From the NCBI GenBank assembly GCA_963556145.1, contig OY744469.1, forward strand, positions 248,001 through 312,000: DNA of 64,000 bases, read 5' to 3'. Of the stretch, positions 52,844-64,000 are shown in pieces. How positions within the stretch are numbered: position 1 is the stretch's first letter; each line of letters opens with the position of its first letter. Below the pieces are notes generated by a model. It was not told where the DNA came from. It did no database searches and worked only from the letters and a program-made list of their open reading frames with translations. This DNA is from Hygrocybe punicea (Eukaryota > Basidiomycota > Agaricomycetes > Agaricales > Hygrophoraceae). Both the position numbers and the translations under genes were made by a program.

Positions 52844-54387
52844 GCAGAGCCACAGTGTGCCCCCTGTGGTGCTGTCTTCAAGTGGCTGAAGGATCCATTA
52901 TGTGGTGCATGCTCCCTGGCATCATCAGAGGGTAAGTACAAGCTATTTTTTGGTGTATCTTTTGTTCTCATTGTCATTTGACAGTTGCTTCAGTTGGTGA
53001 GCATTTCACCTCTGGATTTATAGGATATTATGTTCATTCTCCATAGAAAATGAAAACATTCATTTGCACATTCAGGAACGTGTCGCAAGCTTAAGACAAA
53101 GCAAGGTATGAGTGTGACATAAGAAATGGTCTTTGAGCAAGTGACAGGTGTGACATGGAGTCAGCACTCTGTGTCCCGCTGTAATTGTCATTGCGGCTCA
53201 TTTTCTCCACCCACCCACCACTCCCCTTCTTGCCCTGCCTCTTCCTGCACCTCGGAGTTCCTGACTGCTGCCTGGACAAGTATGTTTCCTCCTGTGATCT
53301 GAACCATGCAGGGTGCCCATCCCACCCTCACTGCTCACATTGGTTCCTTGCCACAGACAGAACCATCCTTCTCAGGGCCAGGAAGCCCTCTGGCTTTCAC
53401 CCAACCCTCTCTTCACTCACTCTTTCCTTCCCCTAATTCTTACAAGTAGCTACTCTGCCTTGCACCTTTCCTACCTCTCTTCTACCTTGCCAACTAAGTT
53501 TCACCGCAACAGATTCTCAAAGATGGCTGTACATGAAAAAAAAGCAACAGATCATCATCTGAACCAACCCCATCCTATGAACTCATCATTTAAATCTGCC
53601 GCTTCTGTTAACACCAAAACTACCCTGTTGAAATGCCAGACTAAGCCTGAAACTTTTTATATTGACCTCACAGTTGTGTTATATGCCCACAGTGCCATGA
53701 AACCAAAACAGGCAAGTTATTTTTATCACAAGTTTTATAGTGAAATATTTGAACTACTTTTAGTTGCCACTTCCTGCTGTTCATCTAATCTTCAATAAAA
53801 CCAATCTTGCAGAAGATTTCTCCAACAGGTTGTACCCAAGAGATCAGGGTTGTACCGAGATGGTCCAATGGAGAAGTTCCAGTTGCCACCTGAATTCACA
53901 CAGTATGATTTCTCTCTTTTGTGATGAGTTTGTTGACCTTTTGGCTGATCAGGGAGAAAGTACGATTCAGTGTAATGAAGACTACGTCAACATTTTATCA
54001 ATTAGAGGAGTCATACTATACTGGTGCTGTGACTATGGGTGTTCTTCGTTTGAAACTGGCTGGTGCTGGTATGTTGAGCGAGAAAGATGTCAAAAATAAT
54101 TCACTAAGCCTGAAGCTACTTGCATATGAGCCTGACCAATTTCTACTTCTGGTCTGTGTCTCAAATACTTCCCTGGTTTGCTTCTCAATGCTTTTGTAGC
54201 CCAATGACGACAGCATGGCATATTGAAGCACCTGGGCCACCTATAAACGAAACTTCTCAGCTCATAAGCCATAAATCTTTTCAACCTTATGCTGATTTCC
54301 ATGTTTTTTCAGTTAAATCGGTGACTGCAGTGGCAAGCTCATCCAAATGTCCAAAGAGTGCCTACAAAAGTGCATTCCGACTACCAA
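52844..54387 (+). pseudogene. Alpha-kinase-like gene, 5' fragment, degenerate
   Basis: Begins with a Cys motif CAPCGAVFKWLKDPLCGACS (52848-52910), as in N-terminal regions of basidiomycete alpha-type kinases, then a Ser/Pro-rich stretch (53200-53500), a segment LLKCQTKPETFYIDLTVVLY, and LPPEFTQYDF/FCDEFVDLLAD-like sequence around 53870-53950. Several frames and stops. It reads through KSAYKSAFRLPTN at 54390 and resumes after the family C LTR with ALTDQAERLEYDTYEFTRLS. Confidence 0.5.
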
Positions 54388-54392
54388 CCAAT

Positions 54393-56033
54393 CGCTTCTG
54401 CAGCAGGCTCCGGCAACCATCAACTTAACTAGGGATCGGATTCCAGAGGAGAGGACAGCAGTTTTCATTGTTGCTTACAACTAAGACAACACTGCTAAGA
54501 AGAGGGGGTCAAGGTCTAATGTCATTGCGAGCCGTGGGGGTTACCCAAAACAAGATGAGTCTGCCCCAAGAACCAGACTAAACGTAAGGAAAAGAAAGAA
54601 GAAAAAGTCCGAACTAACAACAAGAACAGTATATATAGTGACTGGTCTTGAGGGGAGGTAAATGAGAATACAACCATGAAGCTACAACATGTCCAATTAC
54701 ACCATGTGTTCACCATGAAGCGCACATGAGGCGTCCTCATGTCGATGTTCTCGCGATCCAACTGGAGGCCTGGGTGTCATTGAGGATGGAAGAGGTCCGG
54801 ATGACTCGGATGATTTGTCATCGGATCATGTGACATACAGAAATGCCAATTTGGGGTCTACACTTGCTGTAATGGGCAAATGCACAGTCTGGCAAGTGCA
54901 ATGCACGGTCGGGTCGAAGAGGGGTATCGTCCAGTGTGGGATTGGTGAAGGGAGTGTCTTGAGGTCATGTGGATATAGCGGCAAGGTTGGTGGTATGAAA
55001 GAAAATAAAGGAATGCATGGAGGAAAAACCAACTAAGACAGTGGGCTAGTCGAGGTCAGACATGTGAACAGCATAAGCTGTACCAGATGACAATGTCTGT
55101 GTCAATGACGTATCGAGGGGTGATGTCTTGTCCTGTCTGTGGAACAATGCGGTCCACCTGATGTCGGTATTCGTCCAAGAAAGGGTAATGTTGTAAATGA
55201 GTGTGGGAGGTATCAAGATTATAGATGGAAAAGGATAAATGAACGTGGGTCCAGGTTTTGGGTCATGGCACAGGTGACAAGCTGTGGGAACAAGTCATCG
55301 GGTACTGCAATGAAGCGATGTCGTGTGAACAATATGTGATAGGGGTTGGTTCACTGTTTGGGAAGTCGTATGGTCTGTGGTTGAAGTCCAAAAGAATGTG
55401 CTTCGGCGATGGTCGGATTAGAGAGAACAGTGAAATGTCCTGTGATCGAGGATTGTTCAGGGCATACGTGCAGGTGAGGAATGTTGTTGGATCGTCAGGG
55501 AGGATAATGGTAGGCATGGAATACGAAAGTGGAAACCATATATCCGAGAATGGCAATTGTCAATTACGTGGTGAGATATTGTTGAGGTGGAAGTCAGAAG
55601 TATCAATGGCAGAAGGGTTTCGGTGCTGATGCCAAAGATAGATCATAACAAGGTAGAAACCGATCAGGAAGGTGATGGCAATGCTGCCAATAACAATAAC
55701 GGTAATGAGCTGTGTCGGGAGTACAGCCATTGTGTATCGGTTTATCATGGGATGAAGTCAACAATATGTCAGGGCAAGGGAAAAGACAATAGCGATGATG
55801 TCTGTCAGCAAGGAGACTATTCAGATACAGCAAGGTAACGTGGGGATGTGTCCATGGTTGGTCTGGATTGTTCTAGAAGAAAGGTTGAAAAGAGAACAAG
55901 AACAAGAATAAACAATGATGTCCAAAAGAAGACAAAAGGTAAAGGGGAACGAAAAAGGAAGGTATGGTAAAGCAGAATCGTCATGGTAGGTAACGGAGTT
56001 GGGATCGGAGTTGCGGAGTTGCAAAACGTAACA
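54393..56033 (-). repeat. Family C solo LTR, copy 4
   Basis: 1641 bp, minus orientation, ending AACGTAACA at 56033. Flanked by CCAAT at 54388-54392 and 56034-56038. The first ten bases (TGTTACGGAT) are missing, so one terminus is deleted. Inserted in the alpha-kinase-like gene. Confidence 0.88.
55560..55730 (-). CDS. LTR-encoded transmembrane microprotein (family C copy 4)
   Basis: 56 aa, MAVLPTQLITVIVIGSIAI to the same helix, polar tail HQHRNPSAIDTSDFHLNN. TGA CAA TTG and a further open frame to 55263 follow as in the other copies. Confidence 0.55.
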   Translation of the reverse strand: MAVLPTQLITVIVIGSIAITFLIGFYLVMIYLWHQHRNPSAIDTSDFHLNNISPRN

Positions 56034-57125
56034 CCAATGCTCTGACTGATCAAGCTGAAAGGCTTGAATATGACACATACGAGTTTACCCGTCTCAGCTT
56101 TTCAACAAATGAGGAGAGAGTTTTGATAAAGGTTCACAGTGACACGGTAGAGAAAATCTCAGTGGTAAAACATTGGCAATTGTTCACCCACAAAGGCCAA
56201 GCAGGAGGTGGTTTCTTGTCAAGTGGCAGCTGTAAGAATGCATTCCATGTGAGTAGACATTCCATACATGTGGCCTCCACTCTCACAAGTAACTCAGGGT
56301 CAAATTGGATCCTCGGAGTATGCTATCTTTCAGTACAAACAGAGCAATGAACGGTTGAATGATGAACATCTTATCAGCGAACTGTCAATCTTGATGTTAG
56401 GCCAATACTTTGTCAACACTTTTTATAAGCATGCTCATGCAAACAATGTTTGCAATCTTCCTTGTGAGTGTGTTGGCAATGAAGGATTCCACTGCTAATT
56501 TGTGATATATATCCTAGAAATCCGCTGGAACATCAAAGGTGCATTTGTTGGCAAGCTGGTTGAGAACATATCTCCACTAACAGAGGATGTTCTGGAGGAT
56601 AACCAAAGCCTTGTTTACTCAACATTTCTTGCTGCCACTCTGCTCAAGGTCGACAGCCTGTATTGTGAAGTCAAATTCAGTGGCAACATGGAGATGCCTA
56701 TCAATAATGACAGTGTTGGTTGCATCATAGATGCCTATGCACATCATGTCGTTCTTGACAGCAACCACACACTTTATCTTGCAGATCTACAAGGTGAGGG
56801 CCCCCCTATATTATTCATGCATTCAAATGACTGTTGCACAGGAATCATTGTGCCTGACAGTTCTGTGTGTCTATTTGACCATCAAGCACATACAGAGTAA
56901 GGTACTAAATATTATCTGCTGTCCATGCTGATGCCTGCCATAGCTTCGGCGATGAAAAATCTGGATATTGGGATCGTGGCTGTGACATGATTGATTCTAT
57001 CCTGCGTAATCACGTCTGCAACTCCATATGCCACAATCTTGGACTTGATGATGAAGTTAATGTCATGGAGGGTGTTACTCATATGTGGCTCAATCCTCTG
57101 CAAATTTTGGCAATTGTCCATGTAT
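56034..57125 (+). pseudogene. Alpha-kinase-like gene, catalytic fragment, degenerate
   Basis: Kinase blocks in order: TRLSFSTNEERVLIKVHSDT, KHWQLFTHKGQAGGGFLSSG with SCKNAFHV (glycine-rich N-lobe), NDEHLISELSILMLGQYFVN with TFYKHAH, EIRWNIKGAFVGKLVEN, VVLDSNHTLYLADLQGEGPP (the DLQG motif of alpha kinases), then in another frame SFGDEKSGYWDRGCDMIDSI and NHVCNSICHNLGL. Stops at 56496 (possibly in an unrecognised intron) and 56898. Such genes occur in large, often decayed families in Agaricomycetes. The DLQG, WDRG and N-lobe blocks make the family call fairly safe. Confidence 0.65.
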
Positions 57126-57209
57126 AGACCTCAAAATTATATCTTGATCATCGTCTAATTACATCTTGATCATTGTCTGATTCAATTAATCTGATGTTAC
57201 ATTAATGGG

Positions 57210-58833
57210 AGCATCTGGGTAAATACTGTCCACACATTTTTGAATGACAACTTGTCAAACTCCAGCAAGTTGAAGACCTCCTGTGCCCAAGCAGCATATT
57301 CCATGGAAACAAATCATACAAGATCCTCCCCACCAATGTCTTCCATCAAGCAACAAACAACGTCTCAATCAACTGCTTGCAAACAATTCTCACCACCATA
57401 CTTGTCATGAAGCACAAATGCTACATTTAGATAAACACCAGATGGAAGGACCTTGTTCTTGTCATAGCAGACTGTGTGATTGTTGAATCTAGATTTGAGT
57501 GTGTCAAGCTCCTGCTGGATAAGCATTGACCACAACCACTGAACATGTTCACTGGCATCATAGCACTCAGAACTTCACTGCGACTGTGCCAACAAGCGTA
57601 TTTTACTCACTATTGGCAAGGGTCTGAGGAATTATAAATTCCTACTCTGGCTTCCCAGAACACCTTAACATTATCTCCCCACTGAATGTGCAAGTGTAGC
57701 CAATCATGTTCAATGGTAATATTATATATACTCTTCAGGAAGCGATGTGCTGGCAGCTCATCAACCGGAAGGTGTTCGGAAAATATTTCCCTACAAAGAT
57801 GTATGGTGAGATTGCGGACACTAAGGTAGGACTAATTTGAACATAAGGGCATTGACAAGTGTATAAATTAGTCCTGTCTTGCTTCTACAGTCTGTTGTTG
57901 TTTGAATGGGCATACCTAGTTGAAGTCAAAGTTACTGAGCATTCATCTAACATTTAAAAGAGGGACCTACCACCAAATTTGAGCACCAAGCTCAGGAATA
58001 AATAGGCTACAGAAAGCTTCAATCTATTATTTGGTACCACTCAAAGGCCAAGCCATTTGCCACTCCACTTGTCCCGCACCCCCCAAATGAGGAAACTGGT
58101 GGCTGATAACTTATCATGACCATCTGCACTCCATTCATGGTGGGGACCAATAGCAACCAGAGGAACTCAATGGATTTTCTTGCTTGTTGGTTCACGGCGT
58201 TCAAATCCTTCTGGATCATGAAGACACATCTCTGCCATGACAAAGTCTCTAAAGCAATTACATCAGAATGAAATCAAGTGATACAATACCACCTACCAAG
58301 TGAGTTTTCCACCAGTTTCATGTCTAATATCTTCTGGGCCTTGTCTTCATACTGGATCCTTGACCATTTGATATAATACCAACTGTCGTTTTGTGGTCAT
58401 GGGTAGTTCCTGCATGGTTGCACCACTTCCTTTCAATCCGAGAGCTTTTTGGCACTGAGCAACAGTAGCCTCACTATAGATTGAATAAGCAGATGCAGCG
58501 AATGATTGCAATGATCTACCTCTGATGCTCTGCAAACAGAAGGTCTCTAATAACTTTCTGATTGGTAATGTTATGCTGTTGGTAATTTCTTAAATGTTTG
58601 GCCACAGCATCGTTGTCTGGGGGTGCCAAATAATATAGTGAAGAGATTTATTAATGTCACAGTGGATGTATAATAAACACTCACCACAATTTGGGTGTTG
58701 GTTTCAACCTGTTGGATTCCTGATATAAGGATTGAAGTCAGGTGGAGGTGTAGGCATGTCATTTGTGTCAGATTCAGGCTTGTACATATTCAATGCATCC
58801 TCAATTTCCTGTTCATCAGCAGAATCTTGGTCA
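57210..58833 (-). pseudogene. Integrase-core (DDE) transposase-like gene, degenerate
   Basis: Minus-strand fragments: DSADEQEIEDALNMYKPESD (58830-58760), ALGLKGSGATMQELPMTTKR and QLVLYQMVKDP (58450-58350), DPEGFERREPTSKKIH and PLVAIGPHHEWSADGHDKLS (58220-58110, probable catalytic Asp), IWGVRDKWSGKWLGLWVVPN, then PAHRFLKSIYNITIEHDWLH (57760-57700, probable Glu) and QWGDNVKVFWEA, with the tail LPSGVYLNVAFVLHDKYGGE near 57430-57370. Many stops and frame changes. Upstream coding sequence continues on the far side of the hAT insertion (61205-61246, DILDALMPIVRHD). It resembles a family of fungal rve-like integrase-core proteins found in repeat-rich genomes. Confidence 0.6.
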
Positions 58834-58841
58834 TGCCTGAC

Positions 58842-61204
58842 TAGTGAGTGGCATGGGTAACCCCTGGGTAATTCCAGGGGTACCCATACCCGTACCAATT
58901 GAGAACCCATACCCACCCTGGGGGTGCGGGTTTTCAACAGGTCCCTGATTTCTGACCCTAGGGTCACCTGGGACCTGCACCCCCCATGGGTAACCTGCGG
59001 GTCTCACCCACTTATCGCCCTGCCCATGTTACCATTTGACCTCGCAACAATGGACATGCATCAATTGATGCAACGCCAATGGACACAAGGTGAAGGGGGT
59101 GGTGGTCTTTGGGCACTCTGGCCCATCATGGACTGGTATGCAGTGTCATGACCCCAAATGGTTTTGGGTGTAATGTCATGGGTTTACCATCAGACCATGG
59201 ACTTAAATATTTAAGTGCAAGACTATGGATGCACACCTACACTCATTAGCACCCATTCTATGCCTTTCCACATTACGCATGCTAGTGAACAGACACAAAT
59301 AGCATATATGCTTACCTTTATATCATTTATTATGGCTTCACTAGTAATGCCCAGACCTAGCCGTTTATGTATGGTGCACAGAGGCACATCCCCCACTCAT
59401 TAGTATTTATTATATATTTCTCTGTATTGCGTGTGCAAGGAGACAAGCCCAACTAGCATTCTTACCTATATTAGCAGCAATGGATTGATTACAAGTCTTG
59501 TTTACTTGTATTGATCAAAAGCGGCTCAGCTAGATAATGGGAAATGATTAGATAAGATGTGAACAAGAGGATGATAAGATAATGATAAGATAGGATGCAT
59601 CAGAGAGTGATTGTGATAGTCTGCTTACATAAAGACAATGGTCTATTGTTCTGAGCAGTCTATTGTTCTAAACAGTCCAAATGGAGATAGAGCCCATTGT
59701 TCACAGCCTCTTTGATGCCATCCATTGTTCTCATGACTCAGTCCCATTGTTCTCACTTTCCCATTGTTCTCAGTCCCTCATTGTTCTCCAACAGTATAAA
59801 TAGGACCTCCAAATTCCAGTAGTCAGTAGGATTTCCCCCCTCACCAATCAGTAGTCAGTCTTAGTCTGGGTTCACACAGCGTGTTCCCTCATTCTATTAG
59901 TACTAGTAGTTACTCATTGTAGTAGCTAGTGCTTGTAATCCACCCCAGTTCACTCTCATTCTAGTATTCTGTGAAGCAAGGAGAATTCACTCAGTTCACT
60001 CAGTCCAATCAATTCATTAGTCAGCATTAGTCAGCTAGGTACACTTCTAAGGTTAAGGTTTCATCCTAAACAAAACAGAGTATTCAAAAGGTATTAAAGA
60101 TATCCCTGAACTAGTAGCCAATGTGCGTTTGAAGCTTCGGATTTAAGTCAGATATAATAATACCCAGAGATACTCTCGATTGAATAGGCCCTGAAGCCAA
60201 AACAGTTCATATTCAACCAGGGAATATTGTTATCAGTATTCATTAGTTCATATTTTATATTCTAGTAGTGAATATTAGTATTTTGAGTACATCATGCACC
60301 CAATTGCTATTCATACCTACTCAAAGTCTCAATTCTTAATTGAAGAGACCTCACTATTACATTCTATTGATTCATATATTACATATACCCACAAACCCCT
60401 TCCTGATAGGTTATTTGGATATTAGAAACCTACGAACCACAAGAAGGTACCTGAACAAAGTCAACTCCGGTAATTCTTGGTGAAACAAACATTCACATAA
60501 CAGCGGGGGGCCTGGGATGAGTCTTGAGCCCCGGAAATGGGAGCATGGGTATAGCCCATGTTCCCATTGTCCTTCATGGTGCCGTTGTCCTTGGTGCCAG
60601 TCCTTCTTGGTGCCTACCTTGTGAATGACGTCTACGTGTCAGTCAACACATCACGGCACATTCGCAAGGTATTGTGGTAGCCTGTTCATTAAAATATTAG
60701 CTTGATTGATGGGATGGGGACACATATAAGAGGCCAGGTGGTGGGCGCACCACCCACCCGGCCACTGCCCTCATTTGCAGTTGTCCACCTTGCGCCCCGA
60801 TTGTGTTGGTGTTCTTGGTGGTCGTGGTAATGGTTGTGGTCATGGTTGTGGCCATGGTTGTTATTGTCGTCACCATCATTGTGGCCATTGCTGTTGTTGT
60901 TCACCTGCTGCCATCCTTGTTTTTGTCCTCATTTTGATTCGCATAGTTATGTTTTACCTGTCAGATTCATTAGAATAATATAAAAAACTCAATGAAAAAG
61001 AACAACTTACCTTGGGCAGAGACCAGGCATCACCTGGTCTCTGCCCGGTGGTGGTTGAGCGACGCATTGAAGCTCATGTCAACTGCGTGACTTAAAAGTC
61101 ACGGGTATGGGTATAGCCACGGGTCACCAAAGTGTGACCCGGACCTAAACCCGTGGCTTACCTGGCAAAACCTGCAGGTTTACCCATACCCGTGCCATTC
61201 ACTA
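58842..61204. mobile_element. Non-autonomous hAT-like element with nested LTR
   Basis: Ends TAGTGAGTGGCATGGGTA and TACCCATACCCGTGCCATTCACTA are inverted repeats. The perfect 8-bp duplication TGCCTGAC lies at 58834-58841 and 61205-61212, the size made by hAT transposases. Removing the element plus one duplication restores an open frame of the integrase-core pseudogene. No transposase inside; about 1.0 kb is left without the solo LTR at 59144-60502. Contains a GTGGTCATGGTTGTGG low-complexity run (60800-60900). Confidence 0.8.
59144..60502 (+). repeat. Element A solo LTR, copy 4
   Basis: 1359 bp, sense strand plus, TGTCATGAC to CATAACA. Flanks GCAG (59140-59143) and GCGG (60503-60506) differ by one base, consistent with an older duplication. 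TATA box TATAAATA at 59795-59802 with the ATTGTTCT array upstream (59640-59790). Confidence 0.93.
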
Positions 61205-61246
61205 TGCCTGACAATGGGCATGAGAGCATCAAGAATATCAACCATG

Positions 61247-61977
61247 TTTATTGCTATTTTCATATATAATGGCATTTTGAAAAACAAATCTTTTAAAGAA
61301 GGAGGTCCTAGTAAAATGATAACTTGTGAAATACTGCACCAAATTACATAGTCTGAGAGGGATAGTTTGTCTATGTTCTAGGGGCCATCTTTCCCTCTAT
61401 TTACAATTTCAAAATGTGTTATATAAAAAGTTATAGGTGAATTGTTGATTTGAGTCATTGCAACTTGCACAATGAATATGTTTACGAGAAATGCTTGGAT
61501 TGACATGATTGTAGAGAGAAAGTTGTTCTATTTTTCAAGGGCTACAAGGGCCCATACCGCATTTTCTTGTATTTTGGACTTCAGCAGATTATTGTAATGT
61601 TATTTATACAGAGGTTGTTTTTGTGTAATTCTCCTTCGAAATTTCAAAGTACAGAAAAACGCGATATGGGCCCTTGTAGCCCCTTGAAAAATAGAACAAC
61701 TTTCTCTCTACAACCATGTCAATCCAAGCATTTCTTGTAAAGATATTCATTATACAAGTTGCAATGACTCAAATCAACAATTTACCTATAACCTTTTATA
61801 TAACACATATTCTGAAATTGTAAATAGAGGGAAAGATGGCCCTTAGAACATAGACAAACTATCCCTCTCAGACTATGTAATTTGGTGCAGTATTTCACAA
61901 GTTATCATTTTACTAGGACCTCCTTCTTTAAAAGATTTGTTTTTCAAAATGTCATTATATATGAAAATAGCAATAAT
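61247..61977. repeat. Foldback element 2 (long palindrome)
   Basis: Arms of about 330 bp (61247-61576 and 61648-61977) around a loop of about 70 bp. The arms carry CCTTGAAAAATAGAACAAC and GGGCCCATA, related in layout and inner words to foldback 1. It lies upstream of, and probably within, the integrase-core pseudogene. No clear target duplication. Confidence 0.85.
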
Positions 61978-62300
61978 TGTGGTGTCGATAAAGAAAAAAC
62001 CTGAGGGAAGGATGGATGTTGGATTAATTAAACTTTTGCACATGGTATACAGGTGGTGACAAGGTAACTTTACTGAGAACACCAGGATATGGATGTGAGG
62101 TGCAAATGTCAACTAGAATATGTCACGGTAGTAATAATTAGATCTTATTGCTCTATCATTAACTTTGCCTTGCCACTGACCACAGTCACCAATATGCTAG
62201 TTTGCTGGCCCCAAGTCCTTGATTGCTTGCTCATGTTGAACTTAAATTTTAAGCTCACATTGTATCTCTAACCCAAGTGCTGACTTCTTGCACAACTCAA
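61978..62300. other. Non-coding stretch
   Basis: No gene recognised. Confidence 0.35.
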
Positions 62301-62309
62301 TGCAAGACC

Positions 62310-62945
62310 ACAGCTACTACTGTGTTTTGGGTGGACACAATCCAGGCATATACAGTGCATGGTAAGCTTCCAGTCTCAGAGATTTATTGTTGGTAATTGC
62401 CTGCTAGACCCAACCTCTTGGCTCATCCAAATTCAAAGTTCTCCATTTTCATCAGTTATACAACTCATCAGAAGGCAGAGGATGTCTACAAATTTCAAGG
62501 AGCAATTGGACAGCTCAATCAGTCACAGGATACCTATGCAGTGTTGGCATCTCTCATTGAGTTGCTGGAGGGGGTCGCAGTGCTTAGGAACATTACATGG
62601 TTCTATGCAGTTTTGATTGGGATGCCAGCAGGAATTTACCTGAGCTAATCAGTTCTGTCATGAGTGCTTTCTGTTATAGCAATGGTTCATTTAACACAAA
62701 TTTGCAGCAGTGATATTGAATGGTTATTCAGTACCAAGTTTACTTAGAAGTTGAAAAAACTTGACACATTTCTAGATGCTGTCACATACATGTTTACCGA
62801 AGGCTGTTTTTACACCGCAGTTACATTTTTGGATCACTATCAAAATCAATCTGGTACTACAGACAGTTCATCTGGGATCCCTGTTGACCTTATTCCTCCT
62901 TGTGAATATTTCTTCCATTTTGCGCAGTATTCCTAGTGCACATAA
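62310..62945 (+). pseudogene. Unidentified degenerate gene
   Basis: A readable block HSYYCVLGGHNPGIYSAW (62316-62338 region) is followed after a stop by LLAHPNSKFSIFISYTTHQK and QLNQSQDTYAVLASLIELLE, then FLDAVTYMFTEGCFYTAVTF. The first block faintly recalls the viroplasmin/RNase H N-terminal motif YYVV..G..PGIY..W. Two in-frame stops and a frame change. Function not assignable. Confidence 0.3.
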
Positions 62946-64000
62946 CTGAGCAGCTCAAATGTAGGCACTCTGCCACCTTCATCTTCAGTACCATCTACTA
63001 TCATTCTGATTTATCAACACATTCGGTCACTTGAAGGTATCATAAAGTCCCTTCCAAGATGTCTGGCAATAAAATCTGAAGATGACAGCTCAATTGCCTT
63101 GCTGGGCATAGCTGCAAACAGATATCTTGTAGCACATGGATACAACATTTTGGCAATACATCACATTGAGCATGCCATCTCTTCCAGCAATGATCTCCAA
63201 GATTTCATGGGTTACCTGCATCCTAGGGGAATGCCGTGGACTGAAGTCATCTATCTTTAGGATCTCATCCAAGTTAATGTGTAATCTCTGGTTGTATACT
63301 GTCTGAACTTTACATATAATTTTGAGTCTATGAAATTTGGCCGCAATCTCAGTTTCGACAGCAACATCAACAACTACAAAAACATCAGCGACAAGACAAA
63401 AGTCCAGCGGCCAATGAACATTGTTGTGAAAACCTTGACAATGTCATGCACATCACAGAACAACGATTCAACTGTCTATACTCAAGCTTAATCTTGGTTC
63501 TCAAAGGAAATCAGTCTCGATACACCTCACCCACAGTAGAAAGCAGAAGAGGAATAGAGAGGGGCAGAAGAGGAAGCAAGGAAGAAGTGGAAGTAAGGAA
63601 AAGGAGAAGGGAAGAAGAGAAGTCCGGATTGGAGTATCGTGGAGTGGAGCCCATGGAGAAGTCCACCAGTAAGCTGCTCACCAAGTGGAGCAGCTCTGAC
63701 ATGATTGCTCCAGGAGATGAAGGATGTACGAACTCTGGGAACTAACCTGGGTATCCGAGGACTTCAAGCCAGAGGAGGAGGGGATGGAATGGGAGGAGGG
63801 AGAAAATTCGGGACAGACAGGCCTGGTTTTGAAGGATAAGCAGGAGGAAAGTCCAGAACAATCCTGGAGGCGTAAAAACCTAAATTGTTGATTGGCCAGT
63901 AAGAATTCGGGTCAGAGGTGGGACAGGAAATATGTTCAGAAGCAACAGAATCAACCCGGAGCCTGGAGATTATGTCAGAATGGAGTCCAAGGTAAATCCA
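62946..64000. other. Right end of window, no gene
   Basis: 63530-63640 is a GAA/GGA-rich tract; the following 350 bp (GGAGTGGAGCCCATGGAGAAG onward) is again purine-rich. It may be the start of another retroelement, but I cannot support that. Confidence 0.35.

Overview
The window is repeat-dense nuclear DNA from a filamentous fungus, most likely an Agaricomycete basidiomycete. Evidence: introns of 50-57 bp, PIF/Harbinger-type transposases paired with a Myb/SANT-like (DUF6818-type) partner gene, alpha-kinase-like pseudogenes, and large Ty3/Gypsy elements. No rRNA or tRNA gene was recognised. Names such as Element A and family C are my own labels.  Layout. 1-3283 holds an old PIF/Harbinger copy (Harbinger-1) with a broken transposase on + and the 3' end of its convergent partner gene on -. 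Into that partner gene landed Element A (3284-18337, minus strand), a 15-kb Ty3/Gypsy element whose two 1408-bp LTRs look identical, and a solo LTR of family C (18923-20570). The partner gene resumes at 18338-18922 and 20571-21644. 23026-24396 is a solo LTR of Element A. 24397-30083 is a decayed RNase H-bearing LINE, itself split by a family C solo LTR (28090-29755). A 100-N assembly gap (30215-30314) precedes Element B (to 37289), a chromovirus-like Ty3/Gypsy element. 37657-39324 is another family C LTR, followed by a short hAT-like MITE and a 0.93-kb foldback palindrome (39851-40777).  The only host-gene-like island is 40935-45851: a divergent pair, a 281-aa protein (-) and a 1297-aa TPR-CHAT caspase-like protein (+), with 70 bp between start codons. 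Harbinger-2 (45864-50567, TSD TTA, long TIRs) sits 12 bp past the CHAT stop codon; its transposase carries four nonsense codons while its partner gene is intact. 50571-64000 holds a broken alpha-kinase-like gene split by a family C LTR, a broken integrase-core gene split by a non-autonomous hAT element (which itself contains an Element A solo LTR), a second foldback palindrome, and low-complexity sequence.  Main themes. (1) Two different Ty3/Gypsy lineages end their Pol proteins with the same ASCH/PUA-like domain. (2) Elements A and B each carry a third ORF downstream of pol; in B it runs through the LTR U3 region. (3) The family C LTR encodes a transmembrane microprotein kept in four copies, followed in frame by a conserved TGA-CAA-TTG stop context and a second conserved ORF. 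(4) Element B shows an 11-nt LTR/PBS complementarity typical of Tf1-like self-priming and a canonical -1 slippery heptamer at gag-pol. (5) The CHAT protease and its divergent neighbour are a candidate cell-death-type protease/partner pair.
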